Notes under the pieces: generated by a model
What the model was told of the DNA's origin: nothing
Databases searched by the model: none
What the model saw: only the letters and a program-made list of their open reading frames with translations
In this document: in pieces, positions 33,641-41,654 of the stretch
Numbering within the stretch: the stretch's first letter is position 1
Layout: each line of letters starts with the position of its first letter
Position numbers and translations under genes: made by a program
DNA from: Nanosynbacter sp900555675
GTDB taxonomy: Bacteria; Patescibacteriota; Saccharimonadia; Saccharimonadales; Saccharimonadaceae
Length of the DNA: 64,000 bases
Direction: 5' to 3'
NCBI RefSeq assembly: GCF_022828245.2
Contig: NZ_CP157587.1
Coordinates: 186,001 to 250,000, forward strand

Positions 33641-35140
33641 ATGGAAAAACCAAAACCAGCACAGAACCACGAACAAGAACGACCAAAAACATTGGAAGAC
33701 TATGCAGTTAAGACTTTTCCTGTTGATACCGATCCAGATAATGCAAGGCGTCCACTAACCGTTATTCGCAGTGGTCAAGACGGAGAGGGCGTTAAGTATG
33801 ACAGAGGTTGGAATCCTATTGGTATGTCGGTCGTGTGTGACACTGATTCTGAGGAGGGTATTGGTCCAATTAAGCTGCTTATGGAAGCATATAAACTGGT
33901 TGGAACTGATATTAAAACTGAGTTTGTGCCGTTGGAGGACATTCAGGGTCTAAATGAAGATTATATTAAGTATCTTTACGGAAAAACTCCCAAGGAAATG
34001 ATTGAAGAAGCTAAGCAGATTTGGCGGCAGAAACATCCGGATAGTATGAGGATTGAGTCTTTGGCTCCAGGGGTAGGCTCAGACTCAGGCGCAGAAACCC
34101 CAAGTAATGGCTTGGTTGAAGATAATACCTCTGATCATGAGAAGCCTTTAGTGGATGAAGTTAGTCCTGCAATGGGAGGTGTGGCTGTTGAGGCTACTGG
34201 AATTAAAAAGCCGATAACGAATAAGGTAGAAATCAACGAGCCAGTTAGAGGGCCAGTGAAGACGAATGAGACTGGCGTCGGTTCACCAGCCTTGAGGATG
34301 ACTAAAGAAGTTCTGGAGTCGATTGGGGCGATCAAAGTCAATGACTCAGTAGGTTCGCCAGCGGTTGAGTCAGCTAAAAAGCCAGCGGAGATAGATAAGG
34401 TGGGTATTAATCCAGCGGATTTGGTAGCAACCGAACCAGTTAAAAAGCCGGTGGAGACGGATAAGGCAAGCGCTGCTCCAGCAGATTTGCCAGCAGCTAA
34501 ATCAGTTGAAAACCCAGTGGTTGAAAAGTCGATGGAAACGAATGAAGCCAATGCAGACATGTTACTTGAGGACTTTAAGTCTGTGATGAATGATTTTGAA
34601 AAAGACACAGAAGAGAATAATGGTAAGTTTTTTGCAAAGGTTCAATATATAACTGGAGAGCTGGATCGGTTTAGGGGGCTAATTAAATATAATCCAACAG
34701 CAGCAATGAATGATCCTGTGATCTCAGAGATGATAACATCTGAGCCGGATAGAATTAGAAATCTTGAAGATTCTAGGGCTGAGGATGCGAATGAATTTAA
34801 GAATAACATAAAGAGTCTTCTGGAGAGTCTAAAAAGTAAGATTGAAAATGATGACGAGCGTAGGCGTCTGGTTAAGATAACTGAGTATGTAGGTCAGATG
34901 GGTAAGGATAATGTAGTTCTGGGTGATACAACTAATAACTTGTTGGATAAATTAATAAGAATAAGACGTTATATTGAGGGGTGGCAGAATGACAGATGGG
35001 GGGCCGACGGCTATAAAAGTAATATATCTCAGGTGATTGGTGAAATTATTAGTGATTTGTCGACAGCTAGTGGGCACCGTCAGAATATCGTAGACGGTAT
35101 TAAGAGAATTAAGAGTGAGGGATATTATCAAGAGAGGTGA
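33641..35140 (+). CDS. Repeat-containing protein of unknown function
   Basis: I do not recognise this 499-residue cytoplasmic-looking protein. The N-terminal ~130 residues look folded (KTLEDYAVKTFPVDTDPD onward). The middle (~150-300) is low-complexity, with repeated units of the form KKPxExDKxxxxPADLxA, rich in P, A, V, E and K. The C-terminal ~190 residues are helical and charged. No signal peptide or membrane segment is visible. The repeat linker suggests a tethering or scaffold protein. It ends in a strong bidirectional terminator. Confidence 0.75.
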   Translation: MEKPKPAQNHEQERPKTLEDYAVKTFPVDTDPDNARRPLTVIRSGQDGEGVKYDRGWNPIGMSVVCDTDSEEGIGPIKLLMEAYKLVGTDIKTEFVPLEDIQGLNEDYIKYLYGKTPKEMIEEAKQIWRQKHPDSMRIESLAPGVGSDSGAETPSNGLVEDNTSDHEKPLVDEVSPAMGGVAVEATGIKKPITNKVEINEPVRGPVKTNETGVGSPALRMTKEVLESIGAIKVNDSVGSPAVESAKKPAEIDKVGINPADLVATEPVKKPVETDKASAAPADLPAAKSVENPVVEKSMETNEANADMLLEDFKSVMNDFEKDTEENNGKFFAKVQYITGELDRFRGLIKYNPTAAMNDPVISEMITSEPDRIRNLEDSRAEDANEFKNNIKSLLESLKSKIENDDERRRLVKITEYVGQMGKDNVVLGDTTNNLLDKLIRIRRYIEGWQNDRWGADGYKSNISQVIGEIISDLSTASGHRQNIVDGIKRIKSEGYYQER

Positions 35141-35145
35141 TTAAT

Positions 35146-35182
35146 ATTAAAATAACTCCGTGTTTACCGGAGTTATTTTAAT
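35146..35182. terminator. Bidirectional terminator
   Basis: A perfect 15-bp stem (35146-35160 with 35168-35182) has A's on one side and T's on the other, so it works in both directions. It serves the gene ending at 35140 and the minus-strand rpmA ending at 35199. Confidence 0.9.
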
Positions 35183-35198
35183 AAAAAGTCTTTACCGA

Positions 35199-35471
35199 TT
35201 AAAGAACAACAACTTGCGTTCGGCGTTCTGATTTACCAGTAAACTTGGTTTTCTTAACTGACTTAAAGCCAACTACGCCATCTTTTGCAGCGTGGATGGT
35301 GAAATTGCGGCTAACATATGTGCCGTCACCAGCGATCTTTGTGGCACCAGTTTGGCGAACTAGAACTTCTCCAGCGGAAACTTTTTGACCGCCAAATCGC
35401 TTAACGCCAAGACGTTGACCAGCATTGTTGTGGATGTTCTTACTAGAACCACCAGCTTTAACCTTTGACAT
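35199..35471 (-). CDS. rpmA: 50S ribosomal protein L27
   Basis: L27 reaches the peptidyl-transferase centre with its N terminus. The 90-residue protein has the signature KAGGSSKNIHNNAGQRLGVK and GGQKVSAGEVLVRQTGATKI. The N terminus starts directly with MSKVKAGG, so there is no cleavable Firmicutes-type extension. A CTCCTT (AAGGAG in sense) precedes the start. The usual partner rplU is not adjacent. Confidence 0.96.
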   Translation of the reverse strand: MSKVKAGGSSKNIHNNAGQRLGVKRFGGQKVSAGEVLVRQTGATKIAGDGTYVSRNFTIHAAKDGVVGFKSVKKTKFTGKSERRTQVVVL

Positions 35472-35534
35472 TCTTTACTCCTTATAGTTTCTATAAAACA
35501 ATCTGTTCTAGTTTATCGAAAATGAAGCCAGTTG

Positions 35535-36728
35535 TCAAGCGGTTTTGGCTATATCTGCCGGTTTTAATACCAATATTTCTCTGGCAACAACTTGATCTTC
35601 ACGGTAATATAAGAGGTTTTTATCGATAATTTGTTGATATCCAAGTTTTTTAAGATTTTTTATCAGAGGCGAGTGAGTAAATTTACCTTCGTGATTTTGC
35701 CACGCTGGAACGGCTATGCAAAGCGTCGTGTATGGGCGGATTTGCGAATGGATATTTTGCAGAAAATCGCTAATTATGTGATTACAATTTCCGACTACTT
35801 CGTGAAGTTTTTCTGGGCTAGGTGGTGCGGAAAACGGCTGACCTAAATATGTTTCGCAAACAATTCGAGAAATCCGTTTCTTCTGTTCATCTGTTAATTT
35901 TACAGAGGTGGCATCGGCCTGATGTGCTTGCCAGAAAGTGTTTGTCGAAAAAGTTTTTTCTACCCAGTTCATATTTTCAGTCGTGTAAGATATCATCTTA
36001 TCGCTCAAATCGCTGCCATAAGCATTCACGCCGATAAGCGCAGCTTCTTGCAGTACTGTTCCTGTGCCACAGAACGGATCCCAGAGATAATCATCAGGTT
36101 TTGCGCCAGACAGGTTAATCATAATTTGTGCAAGCTTGGGCGGAAGCATTCCCACGAAGGCGTCGCGCTTTGGTCGTCCGCGGTCGCGCTGAGTATACGA
36201 ATTGATATTTTGAGCGCCACGACTTTCAGCGATTATCAAATCTCCGTACACGTTCTTAGCTATGATAATTTCAATTTTCGCCTCAGACCTGCCGAGTTTA
36301 TTATTGTGAGAGGTCGCAGTGGACAGCGCAGCGGTTTTATTAGGAATTAGGCGCAAACTGACGCCAGATTTTTTCAGGTTGTTTTTTAAGATGATTCCGA
36401 TTTTTTGGACGTTTCTCGGATCTGTTTTATTGCCATAAAAACTTATTCCGAGGGTTATTTTTTTTTGACTATTTGAAAGGTTTTTTGTGTATTTTTCAAC
36501 AATAATTTTTGACGCCTGGAGCAGGGTGTTGCGGTCCGATTTTTGCGACTTTATCTTCGTGATAACTTGTCCGCATTTAATCGTTCCGCCGAGATTGTCA
36601 ATTGAAAAATTGTCGCAATTAACCGTGGCGGCTTGGTTGGAGATTTTTTGGACATTTTTAGCACCGTAAACCGCCTCTAATTCAGCGATAGAGATTTCTG
36701 GTTGACGGCCAAGAATAGCTATAAACAT
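35535..36728 (-). CDS. Trm11-like RNA methyltransferase with THUMP-like N terminus
   Basis: This 397-residue protein has an N-terminal RNA-binding part and a C-terminal Rossmann methyltransferase with the SAM loop YLWDPFCGTGTVLQEAALIG and an acidic SDLSDKM after the next strand. It resembles the Trm11/UPF0020 family, which methylates guanine in tRNA. The usual (D/N)PP(Y/F) catalytic motif is not evident; the equivalent place reads CETYLGQPFS. Activity is therefore uncertain. A minus-strand TATAAT lies 6 nt before the ATG. Confidence 0.8.
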   Translation of the reverse strand: MFIAILGRQPEISIAELEAVYGAKNVQKISNQAATVNCDNFSIDNLGGTIKCGQVITKIKSQKSDRNTLLQASKIIVEKYTKNLSNSQKKITLGISFYGNKTDPRNVQKIGIILKNNLKKSGVSLRLIPNKTAALSTATSHNNKLGRSEAKIEIIIAKNVYGDLIIAESRGAQNINSYTQRDRGRPKRDAFVGMLPPKLAQIMINLSGAKPDDYLWDPFCGTGTVLQEAALIGVNAYGSDLSDKMISYTTENMNWVEKTFSTNTFWQAHQADATSVKLTDEQKKRISRIVCETYLGQPFSAPPSPEKLHEVVGNCNHIISDFLQNIHSQIRPYTTLCIAVPAWQNHEGKFTHSPLIKNLKKLGYQQIIDKNLLYYREDQVVAREILVLKPADIAKTA

Positions 36729-36734
36729 ATCGTA

Positions 36735-36740
36735 ATTATA
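36735..36740 (-). promoter_or_regulatory. -10 box of the Trm11-like gene
   Basis: TATAAT on the minus strand, 6 nt before the start; predicted leaderless. It is divergent from the next promoter. Confidence 0.6.
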
Positions 36741-36753
36741 ACATTTATCGTGG

Positions 36754-36759
36754 TATAAT
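36754..36759 (+). promoter_or_regulatory. -10 box of the flippase-like gene
   Basis: TATAAT 7 nt before the ATG at 36767. An earlier ATG (36758) overlaps this box, which argues for the later start. Confidence 0.6.
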
Positions 36760-36766
36760 GAAGGTT

Positions 36767-37834
36767 ATGTTACCGAAGGTGTTGCAACTGTTGAAATCGC
36801 CACGAGCCATTATGAGCGTTTTGACGTTGGCGGTTTTGGCAATAATAATTTTTCTATCTCGGCATGAGCTAGTGAAGGCGTGGAATTTGTTTCTGCATGC
36901 GGATTTATGGCTATTATTCTTACTATTGCCGTTTCAGATTATCGTGTACTTCGCTGGCGGCGAGATGATTTTTTCGTATCTGAGAGAGAAGAATCTGATT
37001 CATCATATTTCCAGGCTGGAACAGACGAGGATTGCGCTGGAGCTTAATTTGGTCAATCACATTTTTCCGTCGGGCGGAGTTAGCGGAATTTCGTATACAA
37101 CGTGGCGAATGCACAAGCTCGGTGTGAGTTCGGCGCGTTCGACATTTGCGCAGGTGATTCGTTACGTTACGGGATTTTTGTCGCTTTTGGTTTTGTTGGT
37201 GATTGCTGTGCTGGCGCTGGCTATTGACGGCAAGGTTAATCGTTATATCGTTGCCGCTAGCTTCTTATTGATTATCGTGGTTTTGGCGCTGACGTTTGGT
37301 CTGATTTTCGTGTTTTCGTCAAAGCGACGTATGCAGATGACTGCCGCTAAATTGTCTAAATTCATCAATACATTGGTAAAAATTGTAACCTTAGGTAAGA
37401 AGCGACGAGTGATGAAGTCGAAGAAAGTCGAAGAGTTTTTTGTTGATATGCAGGACGATTTTCAAGATTTGTCCAATCATCCGAAACTTCTGATAAAACC
37501 GATGATTTGGGGAACTGTCTACACTGTTTTTGACGTGGCGATGTTTGCTGTGGCGTTTCTATCGCTGGGTGTTTTTGTTAATCCGGCGATTTTGATGGTT
37601 GGATACGGCGTGGCTGGATTGGCAGCGATTGTCGTGTTTACGCCTGGAGGGACGGGCGTTTATGAAACCATTATGATCATTTTCTTAAGCATGGCAGGCA
37701 CTCCGCCGGATTTGGCGATTGCTGGAATAATTTTGACGCGAGCAATTTTACTTACTGGCACGATTATCTTTGGCTATATTTTCTATCAACACGCACTGAT
37801 TAAATACGGCAAGCCAGATGATTCCCAGATTTAG
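36767..37834 (+). CDS. Flippase-like / LPG-synthase TM-domain membrane protein
   Basis: This 355-residue protein has about eight membrane helices and the YbhN/UPF0104 features: LNLVNHIFPSGGVSGISYTT in the first half and VFTPGGTGVYETIMIIFLSM near the end. Relatives include the membrane part of lysyl-phosphatidylglycerol synthase and lipid or polyprenyl-linked sugar flippases. The substrate is unknown. It overlaps xseA by 17 nt. Confidence 0.87.
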   Translation: MLPKVLQLLKSPRAIMSVLTLAVLAIIIFLSRHELVKAWNLFLHADLWLLFLLLPFQIIVYFAGGEMIFSYLREKNLIHHISRLEQTRIALELNLVNHIFPSGGVSGISYTTWRMHKLGVSSARSTFAQVIRYVTGFLSLLVLLVIAVLALAIDGKVNRYIVAASFLLIIVVLALTFGLIFVFSSKRRMQMTAAKLSKFINTLVKIVTLGKKRRVMKSKKVEEFFVDMQDDFQDLSNHPKLLIKPMIWGTVYTVFDVAMFAVAFLSLGVFVNPAILMVGYGVAGLAAIVVFTPGGTGVYETIMIIFLSMAGTPPDLAIAGIILTRAILLTGTIIFGYIFYQHALIKYGKPDDSQI

Positions 37835-38918
37835 CGTTAGCAATTTCATAGCAGTTGTCAATCAAACTTTTGACGTGGCTTTTGCTGGGATGGTTGAAGT
37901 TGAGGGTGAAGTTTCTGGCCTCAAGTCTTATCCTCCGAAATACGCTTTTTTCGATCTGAAGGATGACGATGGGCTGGTTCGGTGCTTTGTTGGTTTTAGC
38001 AATTTACGCACGCCAATTGAAGATGGAATGAAAGTTGTCGTTCGAGCGATGCCAGTACTTAGAGATAAAGGCGCTTTTAGCTTGAATGTTCAAGAGATTC
38101 GCCCATTAGGCAAGGGAAGTTTGAAGCGAAGTTTTGATCTTTTGAAACAAAAATTGACAGTTGAGGGTTTGTTTAATTCTGAAAGAAAACGTCCATTACC
38201 GCAATATCCTCAGAGGGTGGCTATTATTTCCAGCACGAAAGCGGCGGGATATGCTGACTTTATGAAGATTTCCGGTGAGCGTTGGGGTGGTGTGAAATTC
38301 GTAGTCGCCAACGTTAATGTACAGGGCGTGAATGCTGCGGATCAAGCTGTGCGAGCAATATCATATTTTAATCAAATGTCAGAATCTCCAGATGTGATTG
38401 TTTTGATTCGTGGCGGTGGCAGTGCGGAAGATTTGGCGAGTTTTAATGATGAAAAACTGGTACGGGCGGTGGCGAGTAGTCGTATTCCGACAGTGACTGG
38501 AATTGGTCATGAAATTGATGAGAGTTTATGTGATTTGGCGGCGGACGTTCGCGCAGCCACGCCGAGTAACGCCGCGCAATTGCTGTTTCCCGATAAGCGA
38601 GAAGTGGTTCGGCATTTGCATTACAGGCTAATTGACGCGAAAGATTCAATTTGTAGAGCTATCGAAGAGCAATCGCTTAATGCAACAATGTTGCAAAAAG
38701 AAGCGCTAAAACAGTGGTCAAGCCGTGTGGATGTGGCTGTAAATGCAACATTGTCGCAACAAAAAGTCATCGCTGAGTATGATCCGGAAATGGCGCTGCG
38801 TCGTGGCTATGCAATGATCAAGGGTGATTTACAGATTGGTAATATTGTAGAGATTACAACAAAAGATATAATTATGAAAGCGAGGATTGAGAATAGTGAA
38901 CAACGATATGACAATTGA
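37818..38918 (+). CDS. xseA: Exodeoxyribonuclease VII large subunit
   Basis: Exo VII degrades ssDNA from either end. The 366-residue protein has the N-terminal OB-fold (VEGEVSGLKSYPPKYAFFDL), the catalytic domain with VAIISSTKAAGYADFMKI, LIRGGGSAEDLASFNDEKL and TGIGHEIDESLCDLAADVRA, and a shortened C-terminal coiled coil. E. coli XseA has 456 residues, so the coil is trimmed. The small subunit gene overlaps its end. Confidence 0.95.
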   Translation: MIPRFSVSNFIAVVNQTFDVAFAGMVEVEGEVSGLKSYPPKYAFFDLKDDDGLVRCFVGFSNLRTPIEDGMKVVVRAMPVLRDKGAFSLNVQEIRPLGKGSLKRSFDLLKQKLTVEGLFNSERKRPLPQYPQRVAIISSTKAAGYADFMKISGERWGGVKFVVANVNVQGVNAADQAVRAISYFNQMSESPDVIVLIRGGGSAEDLASFNDEKLVRAVASSRIPTVTGIGHEIDESLCDLAADVRAATPSNAAQLLFPDKREVVRHLHYRLIDAKDSICRAIEEQSLNATMLQKEALKQWSSRVDVAVNATLSQQKVIAEYDPEMALRRGYAMIKGDLQIGNIVEITTKDIIMKARIENSEQRYDN

Positions 38919-39096
38919 GCAAATGATGGCTGAATTGAACGAGCGAATCGCGTGGTTTCAGGGCGATGATTTTAATCTGGATGAGGCGAAACAGAGGTTT
39001 ATTGAGGTGAGAGAGTTATCAAAAAAAATTACTGCCACGCTGGAAGATATGCGACATGATATCGAGGTTCTTAGCGAGGATTTTAACGCTGAGTAG
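38896..39096 (+). CDS. xseB: Exodeoxyribonuclease VII small subunit
   Basis: This 66-residue helical protein (MTIEQMMAELNERIAWFQGD, then LDEAKQRFIEVRELSKKI) fits XseB, which wraps around the coil of XseA. I choose GTG 38896, with GAGG about 10 nt upstream; ATG 38908 is an alternative. It overlaps the end of xseA, so the two subunits are coupled. Confidence 0.85.
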   Translation: MNNDMTIEQMMAELNERIAWFQGDDFNLDEAKQRFIEVRELSKKITATLEDMRHDIEVLSEDFNAE

Positions 39097-39123
39097 GATC
39101 TTTACACCAATTAAAGCATAAGC

Positions 39124-39129
39124 TATACT
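39124..39129 (+). promoter_or_regulatory. -10 box of the membrane-anchored protein gene
   Basis: TATACT 7 nt before the ATG; predicted leaderless start. Confidence 0.55.
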
Positions 39130-39136
39130 TTACAAT

Positions 39137-39796
39137 ATGATGATGAGAGATAAGAGTGAGCGCGGCTCAGTTAATGGCTGGATGGTCGGCACAATCGGCT
39201 GTCTGATATTGTTTTTGATTGCTGGATCTTTGGCAATTTGGGCGTATATGCAATACTCCCGAGAAAAAAGCAGTGTTGATAGTAAAGTTGCGATTGAAGT
39301 TGCTAAGGGGAAGAGTGAACAAGCCGAATCAGACCAGAAGAAATTTTCTGAAGAAGCAAAAAACCCGCGTATTGAATTTGTTGGTCCTGCTGAATACGGT
39401 CGAGTATCATTCATGTATCCAAAAACTTGGAGTGTATATGTAGCAAATGACGGCAGCGACAGAGGTGATTACAAAGCTTATCTTCACCCTGTTTCAGTCC
39501 CTTCGACAACTAATAAAAATAGTCGGTTTGCGTTAAGGCTGGAGATTATCAACAAGAATATGGATACGGTGCTGAATGATTATCAATCACGACTAAAGAA
39601 GGGCGAATTGACCTCAAGTAGTACCGAGTTTAACGGAATTTCAGCGACTCGAATTGACGGTACGTTTGAGAAAGAATTGCGCGGCTCTGTGGTTTTGATG
39701 AAAGTGCGCGATAAAACTATTCGTTTTTCAACCGACGCGGATACGTTTAAGCCAGATTTCCAGACTATATTGAGCACTGTAAAAATCTCTGAATAG
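39137..39796 (+). CDS. Single-pass membrane protein of unknown function
   Basis: This 219-residue protein has a short cytoplasmic N terminus, one membrane helix (residues ~17-38, IGCLILFLIAGSLAIWAYMQ), a charged helical linker, and an extracellular alpha/beta domain of about 140 residues (VSFMYPKTWSVYVANDG) that recalls PsbP/lipoprotein-like folds. It has no catalytic motif I recognise. The start could be any of three consecutive ATG codons. Confidence 0.75.
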   Translation: MMMRDKSERGSVNGWMVGTIGCLILFLIAGSLAIWAYMQYSREKSSVDSKVAIEVAKGKSEQAESDQKKFSEEAKNPRIEFVGPAEYGRVSFMYPKTWSVYVANDGSDRGDYKAYLHPVSVPSTTNKNSRFALRLEIINKNMDTVLNDYQSRLKKGELTSSSTEFNGISATRIDGTFEKELRGSVVLMKVRDKTIRFSTDADTFKPDFQTILSTVKISE

Positions 39797-39817
39797 AAAA
39801 ACCCAGTACATATTTGC

Positions 39818-39823
39818 TATACT
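39818..39823 (+). promoter_or_regulatory. -10 box of the kinase operon
   Basis: TATACT 8 nt before the ATG; predicted leaderless start. Confidence 0.55.
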
Positions 39824-39831
39824 AGAATTGT

Positions 39832-40548
39832 ATGGCAGGTAAAGAGTGGAGTGATGCTGATTTTGGGGGATTGCCGAGTGTTTTGGTGGCGGCACACGAG
39901 CTGAAGACGCCGCTGGCTTTGATTAGACAATTGGCACTACTGTTGGACGACGATTTAACCAGTTCCGCCGATAAAACTCAGATCCAGCAACGAATTATTC
40001 GAACTTCTGAACAGGCGTTGCAGCTTACGATCGATTTGGCAAATTCAGCTAATTTAACGCCGTCGTTATTTCCGCTTGAACCGGTCAATCCGTTGGCTTT
40101 ATGTCAGCAAGTAGCGATGGAAACGAAGTTCAACGCAATACTTTACGGACGAAAAGTTATCTGGCCTAAGAGCAGTCGAAATAGTCAATTGATATTAGCG
40201 AACCGAACACTTTTGGGGCGAATTTTGGCGAACTTTTTGAATAACGCGTTGGCGTATACGGAGGATGGATCAGAGATTAAGGTTTCGGTTAAGGCAACGA
40301 AAGATGCCGTGAGAATGAGCGTGCGGGATTTTGGACCGATGATGAGTTTGAAGGAATATCGGCTGTTACTTGATGAAATGGAAACGCGAAAAACCGTGCG
40401 AACAAGGCCGGAAAGTAGCGGGCTGGGGATTTACGTGGCGAATCAATTTGCGCAGGCGATGAACGGGCGGATTGGTCTGATTCGTCATCGTGATGGACTG
40501 ACTTTTTATGTAGAAATGCCAATTAGTCGGCAGTTGAGCTTGATATGA
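39832..40548 (+). CDS. Minimal cytoplasmic sensor histidine kinase
   Basis: This 238-residue protein consists of a HisKA domain with the H-box VAAHELKTPLALIRQLALLL and a HATPase domain with the N-box FLNNALAYTEDG, D-box-like VRDFGPMMSL and G-box SSGLGIYVANQFAQAMNGR. It has no membrane helix, PAS or HAMP domain, so its input must come from a partner protein. It overlaps the receiver gene by 4 nt and should phosphorylate that product. Confidence 0.92.
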   Translation: MAGKEWSDADFGGLPSVLVAAHELKTPLALIRQLALLLDDDLTSSADKTQIQQRIIRTSEQALQLTIDLANSANLTPSLFPLEPVNPLALCQQVAMETKFNAILYGRKVIWPKSSRNSQLILANRTLLGRILANFLNNALAYTEDGSEIKVSVKATKDAVRMSVRDFGPMMSLKEYRLLLDEMETRKTVRTRPESSGLGIYVANQFAQAMNGRIGLIRHRDGLTFYVEMPISRQLSLI

Positions 40549-40916
40549 AAAAACTGTTAATCGTTGAGGATGATAAGAATTGGGCGGATATTCTGGGCAA
40601 GTTTGCCGCGGATGTTGGCGCGGAATATCGAGTGGCGGTTTCTGGTGGTCAGGCGATTGAAATTATTGACGATTGGCAACCCGATGCTTTAATTTTGGAT
40701 ATGCTGTTGGCTGGCGAAACGGCGATTGCTTTGTTGAATGAGCTACGATCGTACGCGGATTTGGCGAGTTTGCCGATTGTGGTTTGTACGAATATTGACG
40801 TTAAAATGGACAATTTGCGTCCGCTTGGCGTGAAGGCGATTTTGAATAAAACATCGATGCGTCCGAATGAGGCGCGGGCGATTTTTCGCGAGGTTCTAAA
40901 TGACGGGGCAGAGTGA
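40545..40916 (+). CDS. Receiver-domain response regulator
   Basis: This 123-residue CheY-like protein has the acidic pair in LIVEDDKNWADIL, phospho-Asp in LILDMLLAG, and Lys in AILNKTSM. There is no output domain. It overlaps both the kinase before it and recO after it (17 nt). The pair forms a two-component relay that must end in another protein. Confidence 0.9.
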   Translation: MKKLLIVEDDKNWADILGKFAADVGAEYRVAVSGGQAIEIIDDWQPDALILDMLLAGETAIALLNELRSYADLASLPIVVCTNIDVKMDNLRPLGVKAILNKTSMRPNEARAIFREVLNDGAE

Positions 40917-41580
40917 ACGAGTAAAAGCAATTGTTCTGAGGCGAACGAATTACGCCGAAGCTGACCGAGTTTTGCAATTATTAACGCCAAAAGGTCGACG
41001 TAGCGTAATCGCCAAAGGCGTGCGTCGGGAGCGCAGTAAATTAGCGGGCGGAATTGAATTATTCGCGATTTGTGATGTGGTTATTCGTTCTGGTCGGGGC
41101 GATTTGGGGCTATTAACTTCCGCTCGATTGTCGGCTTTTTATCGGCATATTTTGGAAGATTATGATCGGATGCAATTTGCGTATTCAGTAATGAAATTGG
41201 TCTCTGCGGCGAGTGAAAATATTGACGAACCAGAGTGGTATTATGTGCTGAGTCAAGTTTTGGAGCAATTGAATAATCCTGCAATAAACCAAAAATTGAT
41301 TGAAACGTGGTTTTATTTGCAATACGCGAGTCTGCTGGGAGATGAGCTGAATCTTCGAACGGACGTAACGACTGCGGCGCTGCTTCCTGATAAAAAATAT
41401 ATGTACGATAGTGCGGAAAAAGGTTTGAGATTGGCGGAGCAGGGCGATTTGGGCGCGGACGCAATCAAATTGTTAAGGTTAATCCAGGCCAAGCCTCTGG
41501 CAAATGTGGCGCAAATCGGCGGAATAACTGAGGTTATAAACGATTGTTGGTTGACCGCCAGACAGCACGCGGCAGTGTAA
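40900..41580 (+). CDS. recO: DNA repair protein RecO
   Basis: RecO anneals ssDNA and helps RecR and RecF load RecA. The 226-residue protein has the N-terminal OB-fold (KAIVLRRTNYAEADRVLQLL, KGRRSVIAKGVRRERSKLAG) and the helical C-terminal region. The Cys4 zinc site of some RecO proteins is not evident. recF is present at 2.6 kb. Confidence 0.93.
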   Translation: MTGQSERVKAIVLRRTNYAEADRVLQLLTPKGRRSVIAKGVRRERSKLAGGIELFAICDVVIRSGRGDLGLLTSARLSAFYRHILEDYDRMQFAYSVMKLVSAASENIDEPEWYYVLSQVLEQLNNPAINQKLIETWFYLQYASLLGDELNLRTDVTTAALLPDKKYMYDSAEKGLRLAEQGDLGADAIKLLRLIQAKPLANVAQIGGITEVINDCWLTARQHAAV

Positions 41581-41597
41581 AATTGTCAGTAAAATGG

Positions 41598-41603
41598 TAT
41601 AAT
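41598..41603 (+). promoter_or_regulatory. -10 box of glyS
   Basis: TATAAT about 51 nt before the chosen start. This gene therefore has a real leader, unlike many neighbours. Confidence 0.5.
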
Positions 41604-41623
41604 TTGGGTAATAATGTGAATCG

Positions 41624-41640
41624 CCATGTTGCCAACATGG
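41624..41640 (+). promoter_or_regulatory. Hairpin in the glyS leader
   Basis: 7-bp perfect stem (41624-41630 with 41634-41640), 3-nt loop. The right arm ends at the start of the GGAGAAAGG ribosome-binding site, so folding could lower initiation. Confidence 0.45.
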
Positions 41641-41654
41641 AGAAAGGTTTTTTG

